Assembly: GCA_905250075.1 (NCBI GenBank)
Contig: CAJNOP010000175.1
Location: 295,093-359,092, forward strand
Source of the DNA: Rotaria sp. Silwood1
Taxonomy: Eukaryota > Rotifera > Eurotatoria > Philodinida > Philodinidae
DNA length: 64,000 nt
Reading direction: 5' to 3'
Shown: in pieces, positions 12,180 through 24,988 of the stretch
Position numbering within the stretch: the stretch's first letter is position 1
Layout of the letters: each line of letters starts with the position of its first letter
Translations under genes and position numbers: made by a program
The notes under the pieces: model-generated
Told to the model about the DNA's origin: nothing
What the model saw: only the letters and a program-made list of their open reading frames with translations
Databases searched by the model: none

Positions 12180-13330
12180 CCTACGTTTGAAAACATGACG
12201 AAATTACTGCCAAATGTTTTTCGAGGGCATTACTCAAGCAGACCCTGAAAAGCCAACGATGGGTACGACGAGTGGTCGAAACTTGAAAATACATTTCTTT
12301 TTTTCTCGTTCTGTTCAAATTTCGAATCCCTCGGTGGCTATCTAATCTCGAGCCCTCGGAAGGATTTTCTCATCGCACATTTATTTTCGACTACTCGGGC
12401 ATATTTCGACCACTCAAAAACGATCGAAATATCGACTATTCGAAGAGAGGAGACCTATTGGAAAGATTATTTCGATTATTTGATATGATTCTGATGAGTC
12501 AGAGTCCATCGAACTATCGAATGATCGGAAACATTGTCCCATGGTGCATTCATTTTCGACTCCTTGGACATGTTTCGACTACTCGAAGATAGGAAGCTCA
12601 TAGGAAAGATAGTTTCGATTGTTCGTTTTAACTTTAATTACTGAAAACGTCTCAGAACTTCAGTTTTTGAATGATTTTTTTTTACTCTTATTACATGATC
12701 CACTTGGAGAATTTTGGTTTTCTACAGGTACTTTCACGTAGTTTGATCATTTAAACAATATTATTTATCATTTACAACTAGAACAACGATAGAAATATCT
12801 TTAAGTTCTGAGAAAAAAATAATCATAATGAATTTACTTTCATAACACTCCTAACCTCCTGAGCTGTTCACTAACTCTGATTTTCAATTTCTCGTTGACA
12901 AAGAAAGTTCATGGGATCATTTAAAACCATGGGTTTATTTTTTAGTCCTCGAAGTTACTGAGATGGTTGAATATTATAAACTTAATAGAGATAGGTAAGT
13001 CGAGTTGGTCTAATTCTACTCTCAATATATATATTCTTTTTTGTAGCTTTTTTTTTTACATAATCTAATTAATTGTAATGTAATTTAAGCTTTAGCATTC
13101 GTAAGTACATGTGTTCGAATCTTCACTTTGGCCAAAATATCCGATAGGTATCGAGTGCTCGAAAAAAAATCAGATGCAGAGAGCGATTTTTTTTGAAATT
13201 TTAGAAAAACGTTCGACTGCTTGGAATATCGACCCCTCGCGATCCCTGCAAATCGGGCCCATCAAAACCCATCGAGAAAGGTCCATCGATGGGCATCGAA
13301 ATGCCATTTTCCGATAGATCGAGAGAACCG
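12180..13330. repeat. TCGA-rich degenerate repeat region
   Basis: Short motifs such as TTTCGACTACTCG, ATTTCGACCACTC, ATCGACTATTCG and TTTCGACTCC recur irregularly, with more G+C than the surroundings. A second cluster is at 13120-13330 (TCGACTGC, ATCGACCCCTCG, CCATCGATGGGCATCGA). Similar wording occurs at 52640-52990, which suggests a dispersed non-coding repeat. No termini or coding frame could be defined. An AT-rich insert at about 12640-13100 separates the two parts. Confidence 0.45.
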
Positions 13331-14129
13331 TGAGGGGTGAACAATTCTTAATTTCATCAACCTATCGTATGGTTCAGATTGACACCTCGAAATACCCATC
13401 CCATGATTGCTTGGGCAAGATAAATAGACTAAATTCAAGTCCCTACCTCTAAAACAAAGTTAATTTTATTCAGCAACAGGAAAATCGCGATAAATACATT
13501 GGAAGATCGTCCGAGGTTTGATCTTTCATAAATGATATGAATTTTTATTTCGCAGCTCGTTTCACCTTAGAACTCTAAAAAGAAGCTTCATTGTAGCCTA
13601 TCACTTCTTTTTGTTTGAAAGAGAATATCAAGATGTAAGGCATAAGAGATTCTCGTTTTTTTTTTGAAGTAAGCTTTGTTATTATATACATATAAGAGTA
13701 CCATTACAATTAAAGCGTCATTTTTTGAGAATTTTTCAAGACATTGCAGTTTCATCTCTTTTGTTCGCTTAAAAAGTATGAATTTGAAAAAAAATGATCT
13801 TGCATCCTAATATATTCTTTCAAACAATAGAAAAAAAAATCCCCTTATCTGAAAAATCAATCAGTTTTCTGGAAATCAAAATTTATTCACTTAAGATCTT
13901 TTTTTTTAAATTAAAAAGAGTAATCATCATTAAGATATAGTGGTTTAACTTTTGATGATGAATTCTTGTTCTTGAATGAGAATTTTTTTCTACTGAAATT
14001 CAGTTAAATTTGTTTCATTTATATGAATGATTCTAGAATGCCAATCGAAATTTTCCCGACTTCTTACAAGAAACTTTAATCATGCGACTCGAATAAATTT
14101 GTGCACTTACTATATGCAATCCTTATGTA
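13331..14129. other. Intergenic, nothing recognised
   Basis: AT-rich with long T and A runs. I see no exon with splice signals and no repeat. Confidence 0.4.
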
Positions 14130-15030
14130 GTTAGCGATCGTTATATTGCTAATCGAATTTGTTATATTTTCCCATGTGTCGAACAATTGTATGTATCCGT
14201 CAAACAAGCAGATGTTATGCTTGTGTCGATCAATGGGTTCAAATACTTATCAAATGCTTCATTCATTTTCAAATCAATATCCGCTTTTGACAAACAAAGT
14301 TTATGGCAATAGGTGGCAACAATCGTTAACGGAGTTTATCGTTTCCAAGGTTCATGTCTTTAGATGTGGATCGAAAATCGGATGGATATTTCTCATCGAG
14401 AAATTATTCCACGTATCAATTGGACGCAGCGATTAGACAATAATTGGTATTATGTTGATTTCATGTTGAGTCAAGAGTTACTGCTTTCAAAATTCATTAC
14501 TATTATGTTGATTGCTCATCTACACAATATTGGTACTCACATGTAGATTTATATGATGTCCGGCATCGCATTACATTCATATGTTTGTTCAGCTATATTT
14601 GGTTCTGCTTCTTTTCTATACCTTAGCCCAATCGCTTCAATATTCTCCAAACATCTTGATCGATCGTTCCTATATATATTTGGTTACTTCTTTGTTTTAA
14701 TATCTATCATCATTGGATATATCTTTTTGGACAATTGGAAATCAATGATTGCAGATAAGGTAAGTCTATTTTTATGAAGAATTGGAGATTTTCTTAATAT
14801 TCAATGTAAAATATGTGACTTGTCGAATGATAACTCAAACTATTCGGTATAGTCTGTCAAGAAATAATAAGAGTGTTGTAAGTGTATTATTCTCAATAAT
14901 ATAACTGGATATCCAAGTGGTTACCTGAATGCTGTTGGTGGATATATCATTAGCTCGGTAGTATATGGCAATAAAAATATTATCTTTCACTGGACTATCG
15001 GTTTTATTATATTGTGCTTCGTTTGTTAGT
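14130..15030 (+). pseudogene. Decayed multi-pass membrane protein gene (transporter-like?)
   Basis: Several stretches look like former coding sequence. One frame from about 14130 runs DRYIANRICYIFPCVEQLY and on through ISAFDKQSLW, then meets in-frame stops near 14311 and 14371, followed by INWTQRLDNNWYYVDFML. A second frame (14553-14757) encodes two hydrophobic helices (SAIFGSASFLYLSPIASIF and FLYIFGYFFVLISIIIGYI) and ends ...SMIADK at a GTAAGT donor. A third (about 14898-15029) encodes TGYPSGYLNAVGGYIISSV and FHWTIGFIILCFVC, then stops. The Gly-rich helices recall an MFS- or ENT-type transporter, but I cannot name the family. The scattered stops suggest a pseudogene. An incorrectly resolved multi-exon gene is the alternative. 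Confidence 0.35.
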
Positions 15031-16633
15031 TTAGTTTTATGATAAAAATGTTGTTTTTCTTTGACTCATTTGTTCAATAATTTACTGTTGTTTGTTACCA
15101 TTGTCTTTAGAAATGTTGCAATAAAAGAATTGAACAAGACCTGTATCACCTCACGATGCTTTAGATTTAAACCTTTTTTGCTTTAACAATAGAAGAGTAC
15201 ACCCACACTATCAAGAGAATAGTTTTTGCTGATTTCCAAAAACTTGAAAGGTCTTTTGCAACAGCTGGTCACTGGAAGAACCGAATTGATATAAAACTTC
15301 GACTGATAAAGCGAACTAGGTCAACAATTCTTGAACAATGATAGCTATGGGTTGACGACTATTGTTTTTTGTTGCAAAACTTATGAGAGAATTAAGCACA
15401 AGCATTATTGTAATATAAACACTACAGAAAAGACAAGAATAAGAAAAAGTGAGGACAGCTGAACTTAGATTTCTAATGAATAAACTGATTAAACAGGGTT
15501 TTTCGATAAAAAAGCTGAGGATGAACTCCTATTTCTTTTGGCTTTATACAAATTTTAAATTAGCAAAATTAGTGTAATCACAAATTTGAGGAAATTTAAA
15601 ATTACAGAAAATATTAACAAAATAATTTTTTGTAATTATTATGATAGATTTCGTCTTCTATATGCAGAAAGCATTTCTTTTAACAACAAAGCTCGGCCAA
15701 CAAGCTTAAATTATTAGAAAATAAAGTGAATCAAGATGCAAAAACGTTTGAAACGAAACATTTCTGAATAAGATGTTTGAATATCAATCTGGAGAGAGAC
15801 AAGAAATAAACCTACATCGATACACAACTTGATGATTCTTTGGTTATTGTTGTGTTTGTTGTTCCAGGTTGAGACTCCTCAGATATTAGAGCTTCATTTA
15901 CATTGTTAAATTCTGCACGAATATTAGTGTCGTCATTTATTGAATAAAAACTAAAATACAAATTTATTTTATAAATATTATGTCAAGTACATATGACACA
16001 AAGATAAGAAATGAAAGGAAAAACAAACGACTTATTGATCTTAATTTTGATCCAAATATAAAAAACATTAATAAAAAGCTAAATTAATAAAATAGATGCT
16101 AACAATAATCAGTCCATTGTTCACCAATATTGTTCTCTATAAATGTCTCTGCAATGACGCCACAATATCTATCGAAAAATACTATTTATTTCAGTTAAAG
16201 ATCAGTAATTCAGAATGGGGTACAGTAAGTGTAAATATATGGATACAGTTTCTTTTTGATGGTACAAAAACACAAAATTGGATACAATATCCTAAGATAG
16301 GTTAAATTTGACAATTATGTTTTAACTCCAGTTGTTAAGATGTGTGCTAGGGATAAAGGCGAGAGTAGTCGTACTAATTCAACGTAAAACTTTCAGTCAT
16401 TGTTTTCTATAAACATATATGTGAGTTTTACAAAAGTGAAGTAGTTCAATAAGTGCTGCTGCACTGAATTCTCTCCTAATATGAGAATAAAATGTATAAC
16501 ACATGCTTTCTTGCATTTTTTATTGAACAGAAAACAAAAACAAAGTCTATGACATGTACATTTACAAAAATGACTGACTGAATCGTTACGTATAATGCGT
16601 ATAATATAAAATATCTAATTATCAAATGAGTTT
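15031..16633. other. Intergenic, nothing firm
   Basis: AT-rich. A short CA-rich run at about 15190-15204 (GTACACCCACACTATC) resembles a lone arm of the GT/CA family. The 69-codon frame at 16096-16305 has no recognisable feature. Confidence 0.4.
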
Positions 16634-17628
16634 TTATTTTGGTTTCAATGTTTGACCTGTTTGTATTTTTCGTACATGAGGTTCATTCATCTTTGGTGAG
16701 CTGAGTAAAAAATCGACCGTAGCAGCAGTCGTAGCACAAACAATACCATAGACTTGAGCTAAACGAAGAAGTGCTTGCACATCGGCAGTATGAGGATGAG
16801 AATCCAATGGATCAATAAAAAAAATGAGAATATCAAGTTCTCGTGAAGTAATTTTTGCACCTAATTGCTGATCACCACCTAACGGACCACTTTCAAATTT
16901 AGTGACAGGTATTTGAAGCTCTTTTTCGACTAATGATCCAGTCGTACCCGTACCATACAATTTATGTTTAGCAAGTATGTCACGATGTTGTCGAAGACAT
17001 TCAATCAATTCAGTCTTCTTATTATTGTGAGCAACTAGAGCAATTCGTTTTATTTCACCCATTACAACAAGATTGGATATGTCCTAACAAAGGTCAAAAC
17101 AGAAATGATTTATTCTTTCTAATTTTCTTTTCCTTATCAAAGATTCAAGAAGTATTCACCGTTTGAGTTTTGGAATCATTTTCATGCTTATAAATCATTT
17201 CAGCAAGATATTGATCGTTTTTTTCCCTTATAATCATACTAGTTAAGAAACGATTGCCTCCATTGGTAAGACCTACTTCAGGAGCTACACAACAAAAAAG
17301 ATGTGCCAATGTAAAAAAAAGAAAATAAATAAAACTTTACTGTTTTCAGCATAAAATTCTTGCAGTGCGCTCTGAAAAAAAAATATTCAGAATGAATTGA
17401 TTCGAAGATCAAAGTGAGTTGTTTTTCTTTTATATAAAAATGATGGCGTAACTTACATTTAAGTTCCATTGGTGTTGATTAAGATAGCGAATTGAATCTT
17501 CGAAATTGAAACAAGTTACAGCCTAAAATTAACAATAGTGAGATAACTAACGACAATAGTAACAGATTTACTTGAAAATAATCGAGAATTTGTCCTCGTG
17601 ATTGAAATTGTGTTTCGTTGCGTTTCAT
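16634..17628 (-). CDS. mgsA: UBA-like domain fused to methylglyoxal synthase
   Basis: Exons in transcription order are 17572-17628, 17457-17522, 17341-17371, 17160-17284 and 16634-17083. Introns are 49-85 bp and every join is in phase, giving 242 aa. Residues 1-55 resemble a UBA/TAP-C-like three-helix domain (RGQILDYFQAVTCFNFEDS, LNQHQWNLNSALQEFY). Residues from about 101 are a methylglyoxal synthase, which converts DHAP to methylglyoxal and phosphate. Visible motifs are ALVAHNNKK (active-site His), the phosphate-binding loop YGTGTTG, GPLGGDQQLGA (catalytic Asp) and FFIDPLDSHPHTADVQALL (the Asp, His and Asp of the family). The residue after the first His is Asn where I recall Asp in bacterial enzymes, and the C-terminal tail is short. 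MgsA is otherwise bacterial, so transfer followed by intron gain is inferred. The fourth donor is a weaker GTGAAT. If it is unused, the UBA-like frame stops at 17145-17147 and MgsA would be a separate gene starting at 17062. Confidence 0.78.
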
Positions 17629-20600
17629 TTTATCAATGAAATTATTAATCTATAATTAGAAACGGTCGACTAATAATGATATTATTTGTCACATTAATCA
17701 TGGGACGAGTATGCAAAACAAAAAAGTAATTTTTATGATCGACTTGACGGTTTTGAATTGAATGATCTGATTTTAATAGTTATCCGAGATCTTAATCATC
17801 ATACATGTACTAATAAATTCGAAACAAAGCGACAATTATTTGATCTCTGAAGCATCAGTTTTGACGTAATGGTTAAGGTAGAAATCTTAGAAACTAAGTA
17901 CTTGGCATTTATAGGATTTTTGTATTTACGATATGAATCCGTGATTGCAATTATTTCAAGTCGATTTTTACATCATATTTACATACCTTTAAGTAATGTC
18001 GAATGATATTGGTATCAAATCTGTGATTTCAAATAATAATATTATATTCTTTCCGTGACATTCGTTTTTATAGCATCAAAAACGGAAGAAACAGCTGCTT
18101 GGAATTTTCTCAATTGATACCTTCATTAATGGATATATCAATGCATGACATTTGAAACACCCACTGAGTGTATGGCAAAAGATGACGTTGCGACATGACT
18201 CTCATTTTTATATCATTATTGCACAAGAGAAAGTTGTAGTGTTCCGTTGACAACATTACATTTGATGACTAATAATAACCTGAAAGGTAAACGAAATACA
18301 TCACACGTCTTTCTACATCATTTCTATTCTTTCGTTCTGTACAGGTGTTTTTCTTTTCGTTTAATATGGCAGAGAAAAACTTCGTTAAAATATGAGTCAT
18401 TGATAGTAGACTGTATCAGACTCCGACGGTACCGGAGTCAGGTTTCGGAATCAAAAATCACTCACAACACACTGTCAATTTTTTTTATTGACATATGTTG
18501 AGAAAACGGCCAAATTGTTATTTGAAAAAGTATTAGAAGCCATCCATTTATTTCTCATATTAAATATTTTCTATTTATCATACAAAGGAAGCTAAAATCA
18601 TCCATCTTTTTTTATTTGAAATAACGCATTATTGTTTATATCATTTACGCATGCGAAAAGAAAAACAAAATCATATTATTAGATCGCTTTTTTCGATCTT
18701 TTGAATATCTCAAATGAAGAATTCACAATCTAATTCATTTGACAGATGTTGATTTTCTTTGGCTTGTATCTTATTGTTCAGTATTTTGTGCTTAGTAAAA
18801 AATTAGTTTTTAGTATAGTGAATAATTTGAAAAGTTCAGTATTTATTTTTGTTAAAGTTTTTTATTTACTTATATCAGTAAAAATACTATAGTTACTATT
18901 AACAGACGCTTATTGCATTAGGAATGCTGCTGTAGATTTTTGTGATCTCCTGAGACGTCTTTTTTTACCAATTTTAACATATTTAGCAGCATGTGACGGT
19001 TTACATCAATTTAACCTAGTTGCATTTCATTCGTATTGATCTCATCGTCAGAAACAAAAACTGGAACTTTAACAATTTTCATCGCCGTTACCATTTCCAA
19101 ACCAAATTAGATATGATATTGTTAAGTATTTTCCGAACGACAACTATATAGTATATTCCGAACGAACTACAAAAAGTCCTATAACACTTGGAGGAAAAAC
19201 ATGATGAGAAAGGAAACTATCAATATCAAAAGTATATCAATAGAAGAGTACGTTTGAATAATAACTTCGAAAGACGCATGAAAAAAAAGAAAATATATGA
19301 ATATTTTATTTTACATTATTCGTTTGACTGATATGTCCTCATGAATTAATGTGAAGAACCAATGTTCTGTTTATACTAAGATGTTTTCATAAAAATCAAA
19401 TGACTACTGACACAAATATTATTCATTTAATGAATAAATTAATTTTTAAATGAGTAAACTAAGTTAGTTACTAATACTTAGATTTTAACATTAAACACAT
19501 TATTAATTTACCGAGAAAACATAATAGTTACCAAAACACTAAATTGTATACTGATAATTTGTATGTAATACTGAGTAAAGTATACTGAACATTTAGTTTG
19601 TTCCCTTTTTCTTTGAATTCTGTAACGAATGATTTGATATTCTATTGAAGGCTTTTACTTCGATAAAAAGAAGCCTCGATATCATCGATGAAATAGCCTT
19701 CTTCACTTTCAAACTTGTTCAAATTCGAATCGATTTCAATTCATCGAACAATTTTATTTCAATAATACAGAATAAAATTGTGTATTGTTATTTCGAGACC
19801 TAATTTTGATACAATTCTTAACTATATAGTTGATCGACATAGAAAATTCTCTCTATACTTTTCACTTCAGTTAAAAAAAATAAGGATGACGAGTGTCGTT
19901 GTGATCGCTAACCATGATCCCAAAGGACCAAATGTGATGCTTCAATCTCATAACATTGAATTGTGTTTGGCCACCGATCGCGACTCGTCGTTCTTCTTCG
20001 TTGATTCCCTTCTATTAAAGTTGCAACAAGTTATAGATTTTGCAATCATCTTCTTTCCTTACCTTATGTAGCACTTAGTACGAGTATTGCGAAGGTATGA
20101 AGAGACGAAGAAAAAAACTTATTTCATCAAGACTCTTCACTTTTGTCTTTTACAAGCGTTCTATTGATATTTTATTTTCGAATTTTTCATTCTAATTGAA
20201 CGAGTTAATACTGTTTGCATTTACAAGTAATTAATATTGAAGAAGATGATGCATGTCTTCATTTCATCTTTTAAGTTGTGACCAAGGTTTTTAGTTTTAC
20301 TTAGATGGGCTAGAAAATTGGAAAATGTTATGGTATGGTCGTATGACAAGTGCACTTTCAATATTTTTACACCATCCGAAAAAGATGTTTGGAAATCTTC
20401 AAAGGAATAGAAAATGTGTTGTCGACACTTTATTTTCAATAAAAAGTTGTTTCAAGTGCCAATTCATCAATAAAAGAGTGGAGTTCACTTTTATCTATAA
20501 CAGAAAATAAGAATCGTTGTTTGAAGAACAACTGGTTTCCTTCAGTCTAGGTAGACCAAATGTATTTTATTCTCGCTCGAATCAATGTTGGGCAAATGAT

Positions 20601-21887
20601 TTGTTTCTCTTGATTGATCAGATCGATCACAAAAAACAACAGATTTCGTCCAGTATGATCTCTAAAATTCTTGTCAATCGAATCTCTTTGGTTATGATAG
20701 AATATATATTTGCTTGCAGAGTATGGATGTGAGTGGGGATATGGATGTTCTCTTAATCAACAACCATCCCAAAACCATCTCTCTCAAGAAAGAAACATTC
20801 GTTTATTATGGAAACTTCAAGAAGCCCTAATCATAATTAGATTTATTGGTAGACAATGTGATAAAATGAAATTTATTCGATTCGAGTTTCTCGACAATAA
20901 TCTACTATAGAGTCAAAATTTAGTAAAGCGTTTCTAACTTTTGAAGAATAGAAAATAATCATGAATTGGTTTGATCATTTCTTAGTCCCATCAAATCCTA
21001 CTTAAGGACAATATATGATGTCGAAAGTAAGGAACTCTACTAGGAGTATTGTTTTCATCAGTGACTAGTATAAATCATTTACGAGATGAAGTGTGAAAAC
21101 TGTAAAAAAAAAAGTCAATTATTACGATAGTTATAGGTTGGTATCAAAGAAATTGTTTATCATTCAATAAATACACTGATTTATTCGCATCACATCACAT
21201 CTTGCTTGTTCTTACACCTAGTCAAATAGAAAAAAACATAAAAACATATGTAGCAGTATGTAAAGTCCTATGTACATTATATATTCATGATTTTCTTTGC
21301 AATCTTTTGCATATGAGTGAATTGCAACTTTTTGGTACGATTGAAATTTTAGCTGTATTTCGCAAATAACTTTTGTTATGCTGAACCGATTTAGACCAAT
21401 TTTTTATATGTTATTGATCTTTGAGTGTCCCACTGCCATAGAAAATTTCAACTTTCTAGCTCGTCCAGCTGCTGAGTTATCAGTCCTTTACTATCAAAAA
21501 ATCCTATTTTATAGGAATATGTATTAAGAAAAAGATACTTTCTATGTACAAAAGAAAAGAGAAAAAATATAGTGAATAGTCAGTTTTGTACAGCTTGAAA
21601 TGTTCTATCAAATGGTATATTTTTTATATGTTTTTTCCATTTCTTTTCACACTCATTCACTCCGAATACTTAATTACACACACTTTGTTATTTTTGTGTC
21701 GAGCGACCTTATCGTTCAATTTACTTTGTCTGTATGAAAGCGGAAGAGAAGCGAAGATAGGCAAAAGAAAGACAACTGAAATAGTAACAAAATGATATAA
21801 AAAGATTCTTCTAAATGAGTTTTTTTTTTGATGAAAATAATCGATTATTTTCTAAAAATTCAAGTTTCACTCACTTTGTAGAACGAC
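17629..21887. other. Intergenic, no gene supported
   Basis: AT-rich sequence. A 7-bp stem (GACTCCG/CGGAGTC) lies at about 18419-18439. A GT-rich run with a poor CA-rich partner lies at 20722-20775 (TATGGATGTGAGTGGGG, then CCATCCC). A segment at 21325-21490 (TAACTTTTGTTATGCTGAAC, then TGCTGAGTTATCAGTCC) is worded like the repeat at 30427-31000. The open frame at 19778-20071 has a plausible inner stretch (TSVVVIANHDPKGPNVML), but no splice context or family that I recognise. Confidence 0.4.
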
Positions 21888-21987
21888 NNNNNNNNNNNNN
21901 NNNNNNNNNNNNNNNNNNNNNNNNNNNNNNNNNNNNNNNNNNNNNNNNNNNNNNNNNNNNNNNNNNNNNNNNNNNNNNNNNNNNNNN
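21888..21987. other. Assembly gap (100 N)
   Basis: Exactly 100 consecutive N, the usual placeholder for a scaffold gap of unknown size. Open frames running across it are artefacts. Confidence 0.99.
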
Positions 21988-24900
21988 CTTGGTGTCTGGC
22001 ATACGACAGGCATTCGAATGATTGATTATGTTTATGCAAAAAAAAAGGCAATAAACAAACGGAAAATGACATACATTGTCGTCTTTTGTCAGGATTTTTC
22101 CAGCTTGAAAAAAAAACTAAGTAAATATCAGGTAAAGCGTATAGAAGACGAAGCTGTGGCATTAGCGATGTCAGTATGAAAGAAAATGCTTGAGACACGA
22201 TTGAAAACAGACAAAAGTAAGAGTCCTCATTTCTTGCTCTGATATGTCTTCCTAACCTTAAGATAATATTTCTGTTCATAAAGATGCTATGGTTGTTCTA
22301 AATAATTTACTGAAATGTCGGTATGCACAGAATCCGAACTCTAACTCGATGTTCGCGAGGAATGGCTCGATTTCGGAAAATATCCAATCAGTTCAGACAA
22401 TGTCGGATGTTTGGGTGATTGTCCAAGCGTTTCTCAAAATATATGGGTCATCATGAAAGCATTCTAAGGTTCAGTTAAGTCCGAATTCGAATTTGAGTAT
22501 TTCAGAACATGGTTAATATTTTTTTGTTGTGTCTACATGCCTTTGGTTTTTGGATCATTAATTTCAATGAAGAATCCTAGTGAAGACCGAATCAAAACCT
22601 AAACGTTTGAGTTCGGTGCATGCCTAATACTTATGGGATGGGATGAGAGAAAAGTTCTAGTAATCATTTTTATGGTGAGAAATTCGTGATGTAGCTTTAG
22701 AAAAAGAAAGTTTTCAAACATGCTTTTTATAGATGCCACCAAGGAAGCAGACGTGATAACCATTACATTAGCAGGACTATATACGAGTTGCAATTGCTCT
22801 TCTCATTCCATGTACAGTTGAAATCAATTAATAATTAGGGAGTGAATGTGATTAATGTGGATTTTGAAAAATTTGATTATACCATTGGATAGAATATGCT
22901 GATATGTATCTTGAGCAAGAAGAAGAGATGTGAAACAGATTACTAGATCACTATGGGCAACTTTAACTCGAATCGGATGCTCATTTAACTTACGTATGAA
23001 AAGTCTAACTAAGCGAGCTAAGATATAGTATATTCTTTCCATAAATAGTAAAACTTAAAACTATAAATCATTTTGGTGATAATACTTCTTACACAATATA
23101 AATGTGTTGGTGCTATAACAAACTATTGAAAATCTAGTCATCAGATATATTCAAAGAAAATTGTTGTATAATACAAATTTGATTTCTATGTAACACGTTC
23201 TTATTGATCGTGCATTATCATATTAAACTATTTAACGATAGTCATCACTGAAACAAGTTGGTAAAAACTAAATGGATAATTTTTAATAAAGATTAGTTTT
23301 CTTTTTTCAATAACACATGCATTAAATGACTATACTAGCATAAAAAGAACAGCAAACGAAGTGTCATAAAGTACCATATATATTCGTGATAATTATTTCC
23401 TATTTTTACATTTCTTTTCATATAAAACAAACTTTGATATTACATATTTAGAATGCAGCAAGCACTAAAACGTAACTTCAATATGACCAGAGCATTGTCT
23501 CACATGTAAATTCATAGAAGTTCTTCACGAATAACGAAGAACTAGTCGGTTTTTAGTCCAATAAAATTTTGCCATAGGTGAATTTCATCGAAAATAAAGT
23601 CCTCCAAAGCTGATATTCACCGATTTGAGTGTCATCTAATTTCGGAAGACTTTTTTCAAGGACAATGGAAAGTATTATAATGATTGCATGCAAGAAAATT
23701 TGATGATTCAAGTTTACTCATTAGTTTATGACCAAGATTCAGTCAATAAATCGATTATGTTCCTGAAAACTAGTACAAGCAATCATTTTTTTTCGAAAAA
23801 AACAATTTCAAAAGAGAATCACAATGCTTTTGTCGAACGATATCATACTTGTGAAAATAATATAAATATACTAATGAATCTTTCATAAGATACAACTAAC
23901 ACTTATAATTTTTTTATCATTGTTTCTTGCATCTAGCCATACTATATGAATTCTACAATACATCATGAAGATTGCTTCATTCATATTTAAATTTACTTCT
24001 ATAGTTTTGCTCATTCGGAAATTTCAATACACCATAAGTATCTTACTGTTTATAATTATATCAATTATCATATTCTTTACTTTTTCATATTCGAAATCAT
24101 ATATGTATATATACATGTTTCTCATGAATTATGGGCCTTTAAAAGAAGAACGATTTTCCCTTCATGAAAATTACTGTTTCTTGTTATTTCTTTGTGCTTT
24201 TCGAACAAATGTATTAAAAGGAAAGGTTCATAATAAACCTAATACCTTACACTGATCTCACTTTTCAATTTGTATCTTTTCAGAAGACTCAACCAAACTG
24301 TTATAGTGCACATCAATTGAGTACAATATATTTTTTCATAAATATGAACTCCTTTTCTATTATCATGTCCCTGCTTCGAAGAAAAAATATTCAGATAACA
24401 TATGAATACAAGTTCGTTTATTTTTCTTTCTGTATATGACAAATAGAATCATACTTTGATCCACGCACTATGTCACTTCCAGAGTATTTATACAATGTTA
24501 AAAATTTTTGTGTTTTGTTAATGCTCTTTGTCTTCAATAAAAAAAATATTATATCTTTTTTTTGTTTCTCCTAATTTATTATTTAATATTGACAATTTAG
24601 AAAGTAGTAATAAAATGCAATACTTTTTCGAATTTATTTTATTTTGAATGATAAAAATATTTTTTTTAAGTCAAGAATTCATCAAGAAATATGCATGTAC
24701 TGTAAATATAACGCATCTACAAACTCATGAATTTAGAAGATAAGTTCATTATTCTTATATTTCTAATTTCTGACTTCTAGAATATATAATTGTATTGAAA
24801 GTTCAATAAATTTTTAGATAATTTTAGAATTTGAAATTAGTTTGAAAACTAGGACCAATCTTCATTATACAATAAAAGTACATCTCTGTTAGTACTTAAA

Positions 24901-24988
24901 TGATACAGTAGATTTTCTTAATCTGAATATTGTTTCAAAAAAAATATATTTTATATAATCTGTTTCATATAAAAAGAAAATTGAAATA
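21988..24988. other. Intergenic, no gene supported
   Basis: AT-rich. Two adjacent minus-strand frames (22599-22793 and 22824-23042) read like mixed helical protein (LARLVRLFIRKLNEHPIRV, then LLLAQDTYQHILSNGIIKF). A GTAAGT sits inside the second. I found no consistent gene model and no homology that I recognise. Confidence 0.4.

Noticed and set aside
21815-22279. Frames crossing the N run on both strands
   Set aside because: They are open only because of the assembly gap; the flanks show no coding features.
22599-23042. Two adjacent minus-strand frames that read like helical protein
   Set aside because: No consistent start, splice path or recognisable family; kept only as a note.
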